DNA from: Parvularculaceae bacterium UBA4496
GTDB taxonomy: Bacteria > Pseudomonadota > Alphaproteobacteria > Caulobacterales > Parvularculaceae
Length of the DNA: 31,937 bases
Reading direction: 5' to 3'
Assembly: GCA_002388885.1 (NCBI GenBank)
Contig: DGNI01000045.1
Location: 18,058 to 49,994, forward strand
Positions within the stretch are counted from its first letter, which is position 1, and the number at the start of each line of letters is the position of its first letter. Of this stretch, positions 14,904 through 23,710 are shown one piece after another. The position numbers and the translations under genes are program-made. The notes under the pieces are model-generated. The model had not been told where the DNA came from, searched no databases, and saw only the letters and a program-made list of their open reading frames with translations.

Positions 14904-14923
14904 ACAAAACGACCTAACAATGC

Positions 14924-15931
14924 TCATACCATCTCAACCGCCGCGATCTGCGCGCGCTTTTCGCCATCGGACAGGAACGAGCCGCCGAAAGAGTTTTTCG
15001 CGAGCGTTCTGATGTCGGCGCGCGTCAGGTCCAGCGCTTCGATCACCGCTTTGAAATTGTCGTTCATGTATCCGCCAAAATAGGATGGATCGTCAGAATT
15101 CACTGTCGCGCGAAGGCCGAGATCAAGCATCCGTTTCAGCGGGTGCTTTTTCATATCATCGACGACGCAGAGTTTGAGGTTCGACAGCGGGCAAACGGTC
15201 AGCGTCATCTCTTCTTTTGCGAGCCTCGTGACAAGCGCGTCGTCTTCCAGCGAGCGGTTGCCGTGATCGAGCCGGTCGATGTGCAACAGGTCGAGCGCTT
15301 CATGCACGTATTCCGGCGGACCTTCCTCGCCAGCGTGCGCCACGAGTTTCAGCCCGCGTTCCCGCGCCGCCTTGTAGACCCGTTCGAATTTCGACGGCGG
15401 GTGGCCGACTTCCGATGAATCGAGCCCAACCGCTTCGATCCGGTCGAGCCAGTTTTCCGCCTGTTTCAAGGTTTCGAAGGCGTCGTCTTCGGAAAGATGC
15501 CGAAGGAAACACATGATGAGTTTCGCGGTCATGCCGAATTCCGATTTCGCGAGATTAAGCGCCGTCAGAATGCCGCCGATCGCCGTGTCAAACGACACGC
15601 CGCGTTCCGTATGGCCCTGAGGATCGAAAAAGATTTCAACGTGGCGAACATTGTCGGCGCGCGCGCGGTTCAAATACGCCATGGTGAGGTCGAAGAAATC
15701 CTCTTCAGTCCTCAAAACGCTCATGCCCTGATAATAAATGTCGAGAAAGTCCTGCAGGTTCGAGAACTGATAGGCGGCGCGTACTTCTTCAACGGATTTG
15801 AACGGAATATCGACCTTGTTGCGGCCGGCGAGCTTGAACAGCATTTCCGGTTCAAGGCTTCCTTCGATGTGCAGGTGGAGTTCCGCCTTCGGCAACGCGG
15901 CGGCGTAGGCGATCAGGTCTTCTTTCGGCAA
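14924..15931 (-). CDS. Adenine deaminase (adenosine deaminase superfamily type)
   Basis: A 335-residue zinc enzyme that hydrolyses adenine to hypoxanthine and ammonia in purine salvage. The start is TTG at 15931, with AGAGG seven bases upstream. Metal and catalytic motifs: HLHIEGS (His19, His21), HAGEEGPPEY near 198, RLDHG near 220, CPLSNLKLC near 247, and NSDDPSYFGG near 279. GLDSSEVGHPPSKFERV followed by HAGEEGPPEYV is the pattern of the fungal/Pseudomonas adenine deaminase clade, rather than true adenosine deaminase. This favours adenine as substrate. It sits 10 bases downstream of the DUF418 gene on the same strand, so they probably form a two-gene operon. Substrate assignment is by clade motif, not assay. 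Confidence 0.87.
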   Translation of the reverse strand: MPKEDLIAYAAALPKAELHLHIEGSLEPEMLFKLAGRNKVDIPFKSVEEVRAAYQFSNLQDFLDIYYQGMSVLRTEEDFFDLTMAYLNRARADNVRHVEIFFDPQGHTERGVSFDTAIGGILTALNLAKSEFGMTAKLIMCFLRHLSEDDAFETLKQAENWLDRIEAVGLDSSEVGHPPSKFERVYKAARERGLKLVAHAGEEGPPEYVHEALDLLHIDRLDHGNRSLEDDALVTRLAKEEMTLTVCPLSNLKLCVVDDMKKHPLKRMLDLGLRATVNSDDPSYFGGYMNDNFKAVIEALDLTRADIRTLAKNSFGGSFLSDGEKRAQIAAVEMV

Positions 15932-15941
15932 AGGGATACCT

Positions 15942-17135
15942 CTATTTCAGTAGCGGCTGGGGCCGGCCGTATGTCAGCGATCGCCACAACCATTCAAACG
16001 GCCCGAACCGGAAAATCGAAAGCCAGACCGGCGACCAGATAAGCGTGGCGACCCAGACGGCGCCGACGGTTTTTGCAAGGTCTACATAACTCGCTGAGCC
16101 CATCAAGCCGAGACCGGGCGGGCCGTAATACAAAAACGCGCCAATCAACGAGCAGGCGAGATAATTCGAAAGCGCCATGCGTCCCGCCGCCGCAAAGGGA
16201 GCGCGTAGCAGCCCGAGGGTCGGAATTTTGCAGAGGGCCATCACCAGTGCAGCGTAACCGAAAGCTTGCGGCAGACTGCCCCAGTAAAGCGCCGCCTGAC
16301 CATTGAACAGTGAAAACATCTCGAACTCGTTCCGGAAAAATTCTGCTGTAGCGTAAGCCGAGGCGCCGCCGCCGATCGCCAGCGTGACAGCGCCGAATAC
16401 AAGATAGCGCATCATGGGCCAGGCCGCCGTAAAGAATCCGAGCTTGAAGAGCGCCATGCCGATCATCATCACGCCGATATTGCGCGGGCCGAGCATGATT
16501 GTCTGCACAAGCTGGAATAGTATCGCATTGCCAGCCGTATCGGGCAGCCGTTCCCACAACGGCGAAGTGTAACGCTCGATTTCATGGGCGATCACTTCGG
16601 GCGGCGGCGACCACATCTGTTTCACCATGGCCTCGCGCGCATCTTCAGGCGCGAGATGCATGCTTGCCTGAAATAAAAATGCAAGGGCGATAAGGACAAA
16701 ACCCACAATAAAGAGTGTGCCAGGCCGCCAGCGGCGCGCGAGCACCACAATCATGCCGGCCACAGCATAAGGCGTCAGGATGTCGCCGAACCAGATGACA
16801 AAGGCGTGGATCAGTCCGAACAGCAACAGCCAGATCATGCGCTTGTAATGAACACCGAATTTCTCCGACGGTTTTTCTTCGCCCACCATCAGGATGATCC
16901 CCGCGCCGAAGAGGGCGGAAAAGATCGTGATGAACTTGAACTGGATGAATGTGGAAACAAATGACCAGAGCTTTTGGCCAGACGCGTCGAAATATTCGGT
17001 GTTAAGCGAAGGGTTAGCGAACATCGCAGCGGGCAGCGCCATCGCCTGTATATTTACGGCGAAAATGGCGAGGACGGCGACGCCCCGCAAGACATCGAGA
17101 CTTTCAAAGCGGTCCTGTCGCGGCGCAGCAAGCAT
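15942..17135 (-). CDS. DUF418 (YeiB-like) membrane protein
   Basis: A 397-residue polytopic membrane protein. It starts RFESLDVLRGVAVLAIFAVNI, the typical N-terminal signature of YeiB-type proteins. Then comes FITIFSALFGAGIILM (the conserved SxLFGxG block near residue 72). The C-terminal DUF418 region includes FAAAGRMALSNYLACSLIGAFLYYG near 310, and ends WSPVWLSIFRFGPFEWLWRSLTYG, the family's conserved closing segment. About ten hydrophobic segments are visible. The function of the family is not established; a transport or acyltransferase role has been suggested for related families. GGGAGGG precedes the ATG. It leads the minus-strand adenine deaminase gene. Confidence 0.88.
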   Translation of the reverse strand: MLAAPRQDRFESLDVLRGVAVLAIFAVNIQAMALPAAMFANPSLNTEYFDASGQKLWSFVSTFIQFKFITIFSALFGAGIILMVGEEKPSEKFGVHYKRMIWLLLFGLIHAFVIWFGDILTPYAVAGMIVVLARRWRPGTLFIVGFVLIALAFLFQASMHLAPEDAREAMVKQMWSPPPEVIAHEIERYTSPLWERLPDTAGNAILFQLVQTIMLGPRNIGVMMIGMALFKLGFFTAAWPMMRYLVFGAVTLAIGGGASAYATAEFFRNEFEMFSLFNGQAALYWGSLPQAFGYAALVMALCKIPTLGLLRAPFAAAGRMALSNYLACSLIGAFLYYGPPGLGLMGSASYVDLAKTVGAVWVATLIWSPVWLSIFRFGPFEWLWRSLTYGRPQPLLK

Positions 17136-17274
17136 GAAAAGGCCCTCCCGTTTCTTGCAATGATCGCCGAGCCGTGAAGAAAAGCAAGTCTGAATACAGC
17201 ATCAGATTGCGCAGGCGGCGCTGATTATCGTGTTTATTTCCGTATAAAGCGGATTGCACGATCCAACCCATGGT

Positions 17275-19002
17275 TTAGAACAGGAATCCTTCCTTAAAGC
17301 CAAGTCCGTCGGCGTCCGTGAAACGTGCAGCGCCCTTCTTTTTCTCGATGTCGAACGCGGCTTGTGTGAAGGCGTTATAGTCGCCGCTTTCAATCGTATC
17401 GACGGCGCGGAACTCTGCGCGTGCCGACTCTTTCGTGACAGTCAGATGAATAAACCCGTGACTCTCGCCGGATAGATACCGCACGTCGTCATTGTCACGA
17501 TTGGTGAGAAGCGCGTATTCCGCGCCCTTGCCGCCAAGGAATTCTTTCCGGTAAGGCGACGGCGAAGTGACGGAATGGGTTCCAAGTTCGACGCCCATCT
17601 GTGTCCCGTTGCGGTCCACGAGATCGTTCGCCCACCATGTGTGCGTATCGCCGGTGACGACGATCATGCCGTCCTCGCCGGCGTTTCTCGTCAGATCGTA
17701 GAACCGCTCGCGGGCTGCGGGATAGCCGTCCCACGCGTCGAGATTGGTCGGGAGCCCAAGCGCAGACGATTTGACGAACGCCCGCGCCTGGTTCCACTGC
17801 TGCTCAAGCGCGGCGATATCTTCTTCGGTTACATGGGGCGTCAGATCGGGCGCGGTCACTTTCGCCATGATGATCTGGTTGGCGATGAGCCGCCATGGCT
17901 GGCCGCTGGCGATGGAATTGCGCAGCGTCCTGTCGAGATAGTCGATCTGCGCCGCGCCGAGCATCTCGCGGGTTTCATCCCACAAGATGTCGCTTTTGAA
18001 ACGCTCGACGTCTTCCGGCGTTTCAAGGGTCGGAATGATTTCGGAGTACTCGAACTGCCGCGCGCGGGCCATCAGTCGCGTTTCGATAGCGGCGACGGTC
18101 AGAAGATCGCCATAGGAAAACGACCGGAAAAACGCCTCCGGCCCCATGTCCGGCTCACGCACGGGCATCCATTCGTAATAGGCCTGCAATGCAGCGCGGC
18201 GGCGCGCGTTCCATTCACCTTCGGTGTCTGGCTGGTGATTTTCCGCGCCGTCCTTCCAGGAGTTGTTCGACGTTTCATGATCGTCCCAGGTGGGAATGAT
18301 CGGATGGCGCGCATGCATCGCACGGCTTGACGGGTCGGCTTTGTATTGCGCATGCCGCATACGGTAATCGGCAAGGCTGACAATTTCATGCGCGGGTTCG
18401 TGATTGCGCCCAAGCGCGGCGCCGACCTCTCCGCCGTACCCTTCGCGGCTGTATTCGTAGATGTAATCGCCAAGGTGAATAACCGCGTCGAGATCGTCTT
18501 CACGCGCCACAAGGTCGTAGACGTTGAAATAGCCGAACGGATAATTCGTGCATGACATGACGGCGAAACGTGCGGCGTCAACAGCGCCTTGCGGCAGCGT
18601 TCGCGTGCGGCCGACCGTCGAGTAGGCATCGAGAAAACGGAATCGGTAAAATAGCGTTTTGCCCGGCTCCAGATCGGTGAGCAATGTTTTGACGGTCCAG
18701 TCCCTTGATGGGCCGGTTTCGGTTTCGCCTTTCGATAACACTGTTGCGAAAGCTTCGTCGCCAGCCGTTTCCCAAACTACTTTTGCAGGCAGGACCAGCC
18801 GAGCACCTACAGGTGGCGAGATGCGCGTCCAGATCACCACAGACGTCGCAGCCGGGTCGCCTGACGCCACGCCGTGCGCGAAGACGCCAGTGGCGGCCTC
18901 GTTTACTGCAACATACGGCGTCATTTTCGGCGTTGAGGCGCACGAGCTGGCGCCGACAGCAAGACCGGACAGAAGCGCGCCGCGCCGTGTGATTCTATTC
19001 AT
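17275..19002 (-). CDS. phoD: PhoD-family alkaline phosphatase/phosphodiesterase, exported lipoprotein-like
   Basis: A 575-residue secreted metallophosphoesterase, close to the usual PhoD length. It begins with a Tat-like TRRGALLSG and a hydrophobic stretch ending ASSC, which could be a lipobox (Cys21). So it is likely exported folded with its metal and may be membrane anchored. Motifs: GVFAHGVASGDPAATSVVIWTR (PhoD N-terminal domain signature), VMSCTNYPFGYFN, AVIHLGDYIYEY, TWDDHETSNNSW, and VVTGDTHTWWAN near residue 450. These carry the Fe/Ca metal ligands. It releases phosphate from diesters and monoesters; PhoD genes are usually induced by phosphate starvation. No PHO box was recognised in the 139-base divergent region upstream. 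That region is shared with the amidohydrolase operon. Confidence 0.92.
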   Translation of the reverse strand: MNRITRRGALLSGLAVGASSCASTPKMTPYVAVNEAATGVFAHGVASGDPAATSVVIWTRISPPVGARLVLPAKVVWETAGDEAFATVLSKGETETGPSRDWTVKTLLTDLEPGKTLFYRFRFLDAYSTVGRTRTLPQGAVDAARFAVMSCTNYPFGYFNVYDLVAREDDLDAVIHLGDYIYEYSREGYGGEVGAALGRNHEPAHEIVSLADYRMRHAQYKADPSSRAMHARHPIIPTWDDHETSNNSWKDGAENHQPDTEGEWNARRRAALQAYYEWMPVREPDMGPEAFFRSFSYGDLLTVAAIETRLMARARQFEYSEIIPTLETPEDVERFKSDILWDETREMLGAAQIDYLDRTLRNSIASGQPWRLIANQIIMAKVTAPDLTPHVTEEDIAALEQQWNQARAFVKSSALGLPTNLDAWDGYPAARERFYDLTRNAGEDGMIVVTGDTHTWWANDLVDRNGTQMGVELGTHSVTSPSPYRKEFLGGKGAEYALLTNRDNDDVRYLSGESHGFIHLTVTKESARAEFRAVDTIESGDYNAFTQAAFDIEKKKGAARFTDADGLGFKEGFLF

Positions 19003-19141
19003 GAAAAATCCCCTACCGCCAGTTGAAAAATTTTTGCGCCTTCAATGTTGCGGCGCAGGGTGGCCGCGCGCTCATTTTACGCTAGTCTTATGACATATCT
19101 TTGGGCGAGTCGAAGCGCGCCCGCAGCACTTTGAGGGAATT

Positions 19142-20665
19142 ATGCGACAATGGAGATGGACGGCGGCGCTCGCCGTTCTCATGCTGGGCGCGTGCTCGCA
19201 GCAGAATACGGGCGATGATGCCGCTGATGAGGGCGCCGCGGAAGGCGCGGCGACGGAAACAAATCAGGCCAATTCGGCCGGCGCAGACGAAGAGGAAGGC
19301 GGCGCTGTGCGCCCGCCTCTCGACCCCTATCCATCGACCTATGAACGCTATCCGGGCGAGACGGTTTTGATCACTGGCGCCACGTTGCTCACGGGAACCG
19401 GCGAGCGTATCGATAATGGTTCGGTGCTGCTTGAGGACGGCAAGATTGCGGCGGTCGGATCTGCCGCGGCCATCACGGTCCCAGAGGGGACGGCGACGAT
19501 CGATGCAAACGGCAAATGGGTGACGCCGGGCGTCATCGACATTCACTCTCATCTTGGCGATTATCCTTCGCCGTCAAACGACTCAACGTCAGACGGCAAT
19601 GAAATCGTGTCGCCAAACACGGCCTATGTGTGGGCGGAGCATTCCATCTGGCCGCAGGATTCAGGGTTCACTCGCGCGCTTGCGGGCGGGATTACGTCGC
19701 TGCAGATATTGCCGGGTTCGGCGAACCTTTTCGGCGGGCGATCCTCGATTATCAAGAACGTACCATCACGTTCCGTGCAGGGAATGAAATTCCCGGGCGC
19801 GCCGTACGGGCTTAAAATGGCATGTGGCGAAAACCCGAAGCGCGTCTATGGCGACCGCGGCGGTCCCGATACGCGCATGGGCAACATGGCGGGCTACCGC
19901 TCGGCGTGGATCGAGGCGCAAGGCTATAAAAAGAAGTGGGACGATTACTGGGACGGCTACGAAGAATGGGAAAACGACGACAGCGATGACAGGGGCGATG
20001 CGCCCGAAGCGCCGGCGCGCGATCTGAAACTTGAAACGCTGGCCGGCGTCCTGCGCGGCGATATTCGCGTCAACATGCATTGCTACCGCGCCGATGAAAT
20101 GGTGCAGGTTCTCGATATGGCCGAGGAGTTCGGCTACAAGGTGACGACCTTCCATCACGCTATCGAAGCCTACAAGATTGCGGACTATCTCGCGGAAAAT
20201 GACGTCTGTGCGGCGGTCTGGGCCGACTGGTGGGGCTTCAAGCTCGAGGCCTATGACACGGTGACTGAGAACGCCGCGCTGGTGCACGCGCAGCCCGGCG
20301 GCTGCGCCGTCATTCACTCGGATAGCGCCGAAGGCATTCAAAGACTTAATCAGGAAGCGGCGAAAGCGATGGCCGCCGGCCGTCGCATCGGTATCGACAT
20401 AGCCCCGGAAGTTGCGATTTCGTGGATCACGTCGAACCCGGCGAAAGCGATGGGCATTCTTGACGACACCGGCACGCTCGAACCCGGCAAGATGGCGGAT
20501 GTGGTGATCTGGAACCAGAACCCGTTCTCCGTCTACGCCAAGGCCGAGAAAGTATACATCGACGGGGCCCTTATGTTCGACCGGTCGGATCCGGCGATTT
20601 CACCACGCATGGATTTCGAAATCGGCCAGCATGACAACGGCTTTACCGGAGGGGCGGGACAATGA
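19142..20665 (+). CDS. Amidohydrolase lipoprotein with intact metal-binding residues (first of a pair)
   Basis: A 507-residue exported hydrolase of the amidohydrolase superfamily (imidazolonepropionase-like). The lipobox LGAC (residues 15-18) is followed by a low-complexity acidic linker rich in Ala, Glu, Asp and Gly. The TIM-barrel metal motif is intact: IDIHSHLGD (His135, His137), with later candidate ligands His313 (NMHCYRA), His338/339 (TTFHHAIEAYK) and Asp394 (IHSDSAEG). The C-terminal GTLEPGKMADVVIWNQNPFSVY is the signature end of the beta-sandwich. GAGGGA precedes the ATG. It overlaps the next amidohydrolase by four bases (ATGA), which implies coupled translation and perhaps a complex. 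The substrate is unknown; peptides or cyclic amides are typical for the family. Confidence 0.9.
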   Translation: MRQWRWTAALAVLMLGACSQQNTGDDAADEGAAEGAATETNQANSAGADEEEGGAVRPPLDPYPSTYERYPGETVLITGATLLTGTGERIDNGSVLLEDGKIAAVGSAAAITVPEGTATIDANGKWVTPGVIDIHSHLGDYPSPSNDSTSDGNEIVSPNTAYVWAEHSIWPQDSGFTRALAGGITSLQILPGSANLFGGRSSIIKNVPSRSVQGMKFPGAPYGLKMACGENPKRVYGDRGGPDTRMGNMAGYRSAWIEAQGYKKKWDDYWDGYEEWENDDSDDRGDAPEAPARDLKLETLAGVLRGDIRVNMHCYRADEMVQVLDMAEEFGYKVTTFHHAIEAYKIADYLAENDVCAAVWADWWGFKLEAYDTVTENAALVHAQPGGCAVIHSDSAEGIQRLNQEAAKAMAAGRRIGIDIAPEVAISWITSNPAKAMGILDDTGTLEPGKMADVVIWNQNPFSVYAKAEKVYIDGALMFDRSDPAISPRMDFEIGQHDNGFTGGAGQ

Positions 20666-21951
20666 ACGGAACGATCATGAAAACTTTCACCAGTCTCGCC
20701 GCTGCGGGCGCAGCAATGTTTGCTGCAGCGTCTGCACAAACCGTCGCCATCATAGACGGGACGGTGCATACCGTTTCGGGCGGCGTTATCGAAAACGGCG
20801 ACGTCATCATTCGTGACGGACGCATCGCTCAGGTCGGTGCCAATCTTTCTGCTCCGAACGGTGCAACGGTCATCGACGCCTCCGGCAAGATCGTCACGCC
20901 GGGATTGATTGCCGGCTATACCAGTCTGGGACTGGTTGAAATCGGCGCCGTCAGCGACTCGAACGATTCAACGCCTGATGTCGGCTTTCCGCTCGGCGCA
21001 GCGCTGAATACGGTCGACGCCTTTAATCCACGATCAACGCTGATCCCGGTAAACAGGGCGGCGGGCGTAACTAGGGCGCTCTCCGCGCCCAACGCCGGCG
21101 ACGCGCTGTTTGGCGGCAAGGCCGCAGTGATCGATCTTTCCGGCCGCCCGAACTCCATCACCCGCGCCGATGCGGCGCAGGTTGCGGTGATGGGTTCCGG
21201 CGGCGCGGCAAGGTCGGGCAATACGCGTCTCGGCGCCTGGGCAGTCTTGCGTGAATATCTCGACGAGGCGCGATCCTATCAGGCCAATCCAAACGACTAT
21301 GTGCGCCGGCCGCATTCAGACCGGTTCGCATTGTCGGATCTGAAGGCCCTCGGGCCGGTTGTTAGCGGCGAGCAGCCGCTGATCGTCCGCATCAACAGCG
21401 CAACGGGCATCCGCACGTTGATCAGGCTTAAAAACACCTATCGCTTGCGGGTCGTCATCATCGGCGCTTCGGAAGGATGGCGGGTGGCGAGTGAGCTTGC
21501 CGCGGCGAATATCCCTGTGATCATTTCCGGTATGACAAACTTGCCGAGCGAATTCGAGGATATTGATGCGACGCTCAAAAACGCTGCGCGCCTGCATCAG
21601 GCAGGGGTAAAGCTCGCGTTTTTTGACGGCACGCATAATGCGCGCCTTATCCGTCAGCAGGCCGGCAATGCAGTTGCAGAAGGCTTGCCTTACGATGCGG
21701 CGATTGCCGCGCTTACACGCAACCCGGCGGAAATGTTCGGTGTCGGGGCGCAGCTCGGCACGCTTGAACCGGGCAAGGCGGCGGACGTTGTCATCTGGGA
21801 CGGTGATCCCCTGGAGGTGACGTCCCAGCCGGAAGCTGTGTTTATCGACGGCCGTCCGCAGGACCTCAACAACCGCCAGCAGATGCTGATGGAGCGATAT
21901 CGCGATCTTGATCGCGGCGACCTTCCGCACGCCTACCGCGGCGGCGAATAA
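20662..21951 (+). CDS. Exported amidohydrolase-like protein lacking the HxH metal motif (second of a pair)
   Basis: A 429-residue homologue of the preceding gene with a Sec signal peptide (KTFTSLAAAGAAMFAAASA) and no lipobox. The fold signatures remain: IDGTVHTVSGGVIENGDVIIRDGRI at the N-terminus and GTLEPGKAADVVIWDGDPLEVT at the C-terminus. But the aligned metal motif reads GLIAGYTSLG, with Tyr86 and Ser88 in place of both histidines. It is therefore probably metal-free or has a different centre, possibly a structural partner of the first protein. GGAGGGG precedes ATG 20662, and ATG 20677 is an alternative start. The reading frame is full-length with no stops, so this is not a decayed pseudogene. 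A terminator follows the stop. Confidence 0.85.
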   Translation: MNGTIMKTFTSLAAAGAAMFAAASAQTVAIIDGTVHTVSGGVIENGDVIIRDGRIAQVGANLSAPNGATVIDASGKIVTPGLIAGYTSLGLVEIGAVSDSNDSTPDVGFPLGAALNTVDAFNPRSTLIPVNRAAGVTRALSAPNAGDALFGGKAAVIDLSGRPNSITRADAAQVAVMGSGGAARSGNTRLGAWAVLREYLDEARSYQANPNDYVRRPHSDRFALSDLKALGPVVSGEQPLIVRINSATGIRTLIRLKNTYRLRVVIIGASEGWRVASELAAANIPVIISGMTNLPSEFEDIDATLKNAARLHQAGVKLAFFDGTHNARLIRQQAGNAVAEGLPYDAAIAALTRNPAEMFGVGAQLGTLEPGKAADVVIWDGDPLEVTSQPEAVFIDGRPQDLNNRQQMLMERYRDLDRGDLPHAYRGGE

Positions 21952-21952
21952 A

Positions 21953-23614
21953 TCAAGCCGTCATTCCAGCTCTTGCGCCCGCCAGGGGTTCATCCTTGGC
22001 GGGCGTTTTTGTTTCCCGGTTGTTCCGGTCGGCGATCAGGCTGAGGGTCAGCGCAGGAACGAGCCCGAGTGCTATCAGGATCAGCGCCGCCGGCGCCGCG
22101 TCTGCAAGGCGCTCGTCGGACGCCAGCCGGTAAATCCTCGTACTGAGCGTTTCGAAGTTAAACGGGCGTAGCAAAAGCGTCGCCGGTAATTCTTTGGCGA
22201 CGTCGATGGCGATGATCGCGGCCCCTGCGAGGATCGAAAGCCGCGCCATGGGCCAGTGAATGCTGGCGATGGTGCGCGACGGCCCGGCGCCGAGGCTGCG
22301 TGCGGCGGCATCCATCTGCGGGCTGATCTGCGCAAGGCCGCCAGCCGCGGAATTGTAACCCGCCGTGAGAAATCTGGCGACATAGGCGTAAAGCAGAGCG
22401 CCGATCCCGCCGGCAAGCGCGATGCCGGTCGTGCGTGCAACAAATGCCGTCAATGCGAGAACGCCAATCGCCATGACGGCGCCGGGGACCGCATAACCAA
22501 GCGTTGCAATGCGCATCAAGGATTTTGCGATGCTTCCGCGCGCGCGCCGCGCTGCATAAGCGAGCGTGACGGCGATCAGCATGGCGATGCTTGCGCCTGC
22601 CGCGGCGATTAAGCCCGTATTGATCCCCGATGAAGCAAGGTCGCGCCCTGCGCCGATGGAAAGGTTCGGGTCAAATTTCGCCAGCAAAACGCCGGTCGGC
22701 GCGGCAAAGCCAAACAGCACTGGTGCTGCACAGAGTAAAATCGCTATGGCGGCGTGTCCGACGGAAAGTTTCAATCGCTTGCTTGAGCGGTGAGCGCGAA
22801 CGTCTTCTGCGGCGCGCCCTTTTCGGCTGACGCTTTCCATAAGAGTGAGGAACATCGCGACCAGAAACAGCCCCGCAGCAATCTGCGTCGCGGCAGTTAA
22901 ATCGCCAAGCCCGTACCAGGTGCGGAAGATGCCGACGCTCAAACTCTGCACGCCAAAATAGTCGGCGACGCCGTAATCGGCAGCGATTTCCATTAACGCC
23001 AATGCAAGTCCGCCGATAAAAGCCGGACGGCTCGCCGATAACAACAAACCAAGGCTAGCGCGCTGAGGCGATGCGCCAAGCGCGCGGGCGGCTTCCATCA
23101 ACGATGCAGAGCGAGAAGATAATGCCGCCGTCATGGCGAGGTAGACGTAAGGATAAGTCGTCAGCATCAGGATGAATGCGGCGCCGGCCAGCGACCTGAT
23201 CTCCGGCAGGCTCGCGGCGCCGGTAATTGATGCGACGGCGCCGAAGGGGCCGAGAAGGTCGCCATAGGCGTAGGCCGCGACATAGGCGGGGATTGCGAAG
23301 GGCAGGACGAGGGCGACCGCGAACGCCCGCCTTCCCGGAAAATCCGTGAGTGAAATCAGTAACGCGGACACGGCGCCAATCAGGCCCGCGCCGATCCCTG
23401 CAAAAAGGCACAGCATCAGGGTCGTCGTAAAATAACGAATCCCGTTGACGCTCAGGAGATGGGACAGCGCATCGCCGCCGCCGGAGACAAATGCGCCGGA
23501 AAGAACTGCGGCTATCGGCGCAGCGGCCAGTAGTGCGACGGCGATGATCGCCGCCGCGCCTATGCCGCCTTCGCTGGCGCCTGTTTGCGCTAACGCCTTG
23601 TTCCTGTCGCCCAT
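21953..23614 (-). CDS. fbpB: Ferric-iron ABC transporter permease (FbpB-type, fused double domain)
   Basis: A 553-residue inner-membrane permease with two homologous halves of about six helices each, the standard form of FbpB/SfuB/ThiP-like permeases. Each half carries an EAA loop that contacts the ATPase. In half 1 it is MEAARALGASPQRASLGLLL near 172-191; in half 2, MDAAARSLGAGPSRTIASIHW near 435. The last helices include AIDVAKELPATLLLRPFNFETLSTRIYRL, the segment typical of iron permeases. It is transcribed divergently from the ATPase and binding-protein genes, with 96 bases between the two starts. Iron as substrate is inferred from the binding protein and from an adjacent Fur-like site. 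Confidence 0.9.
   Translation of the reverse strand: MGDRNKALAQTGASEGGIGAAAIIAVALLAAAPIAAVLSGAFVSGGGDALSHLLSVNGIRYFTTTLMLCLFAGIGAGLIGAVSALLISLTDFPGRRAFAVALVLPFAIPAYVAAYAYGDLLGPFGAVASITGAASLPEIRSLAGAAFILMLTTYPYVYLAMTAALSSRSASLMEAARALGASPQRASLGLLLSASRPAFIGGLALALMEIAADYGVADYFGVQSLSVGIFRTWYGLGDLTAATQIAAGLFLVAMFLTLMESVSRKGRAAEDVRAHRSSKRLKLSVGHAAIAILLCAAPVLFGFAAPTGVLLAKFDPNLSIGAGRDLASSGINTGLIAAAGASIAMLIAVTLAYAARRARGSIAKSLMRIATLGYAVPGAVMAIGVLALTAFVARTTGIALAGGIGALLYAYVARFLTAGYNSAAGGLAQISPQMDAAARSLGAGPSRTIASIHWPMARLSILAGAAIIAIDVAKELPATLLLRPFNFETLSTRIYRLASDERLADAAPAALILIALGLVPALTLSLIADRNNRETKTPAKDEPLAGARAGMTA
21976..22014 (+). terminator. Rho-independent terminator of the amidohydrolase operon, inside the permease 3' end
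   Basis: A 12-base stem (21976-21987 with 21994-22005, one G-T pair) with loop GTTCAT is followed by TTTTTGTTT. It lies 24 bases after the second amidohydrolase stop. It is also within the last codons of the convergent permease gene, which it must encode on the other strand. Confidence 0.85.
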
Positions 23615-23710
23615 TGTTTCTAATTCTCGTTCTTAACTGGTGACATCTATGCGAAAGTCGGGCAATTCCCAAGGCCCCGCTTCACGGAAAACGGCGGAAC
23701 GAGAAGTTTT

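Noticed and set aside
15497..16042. 181-codon plus-strand frame opposite adenine deaminase and DUF418
   Set aside because: Shadow of two well-supported genes and no promoter or ribosome site.
17575..18330. 251-codon plus-strand frame inside the phosphatase gene
   Set aside because: Antisense to the PhoD catalytic domain, whose metal motifs are intact; no ribosome site.
20662..21951. Second amidohydrolase as a pseudogene
   Set aside because: The frame is full-length with signal peptide and coupled start; only the metal motif is changed, which fits a pseudoenzyme better.
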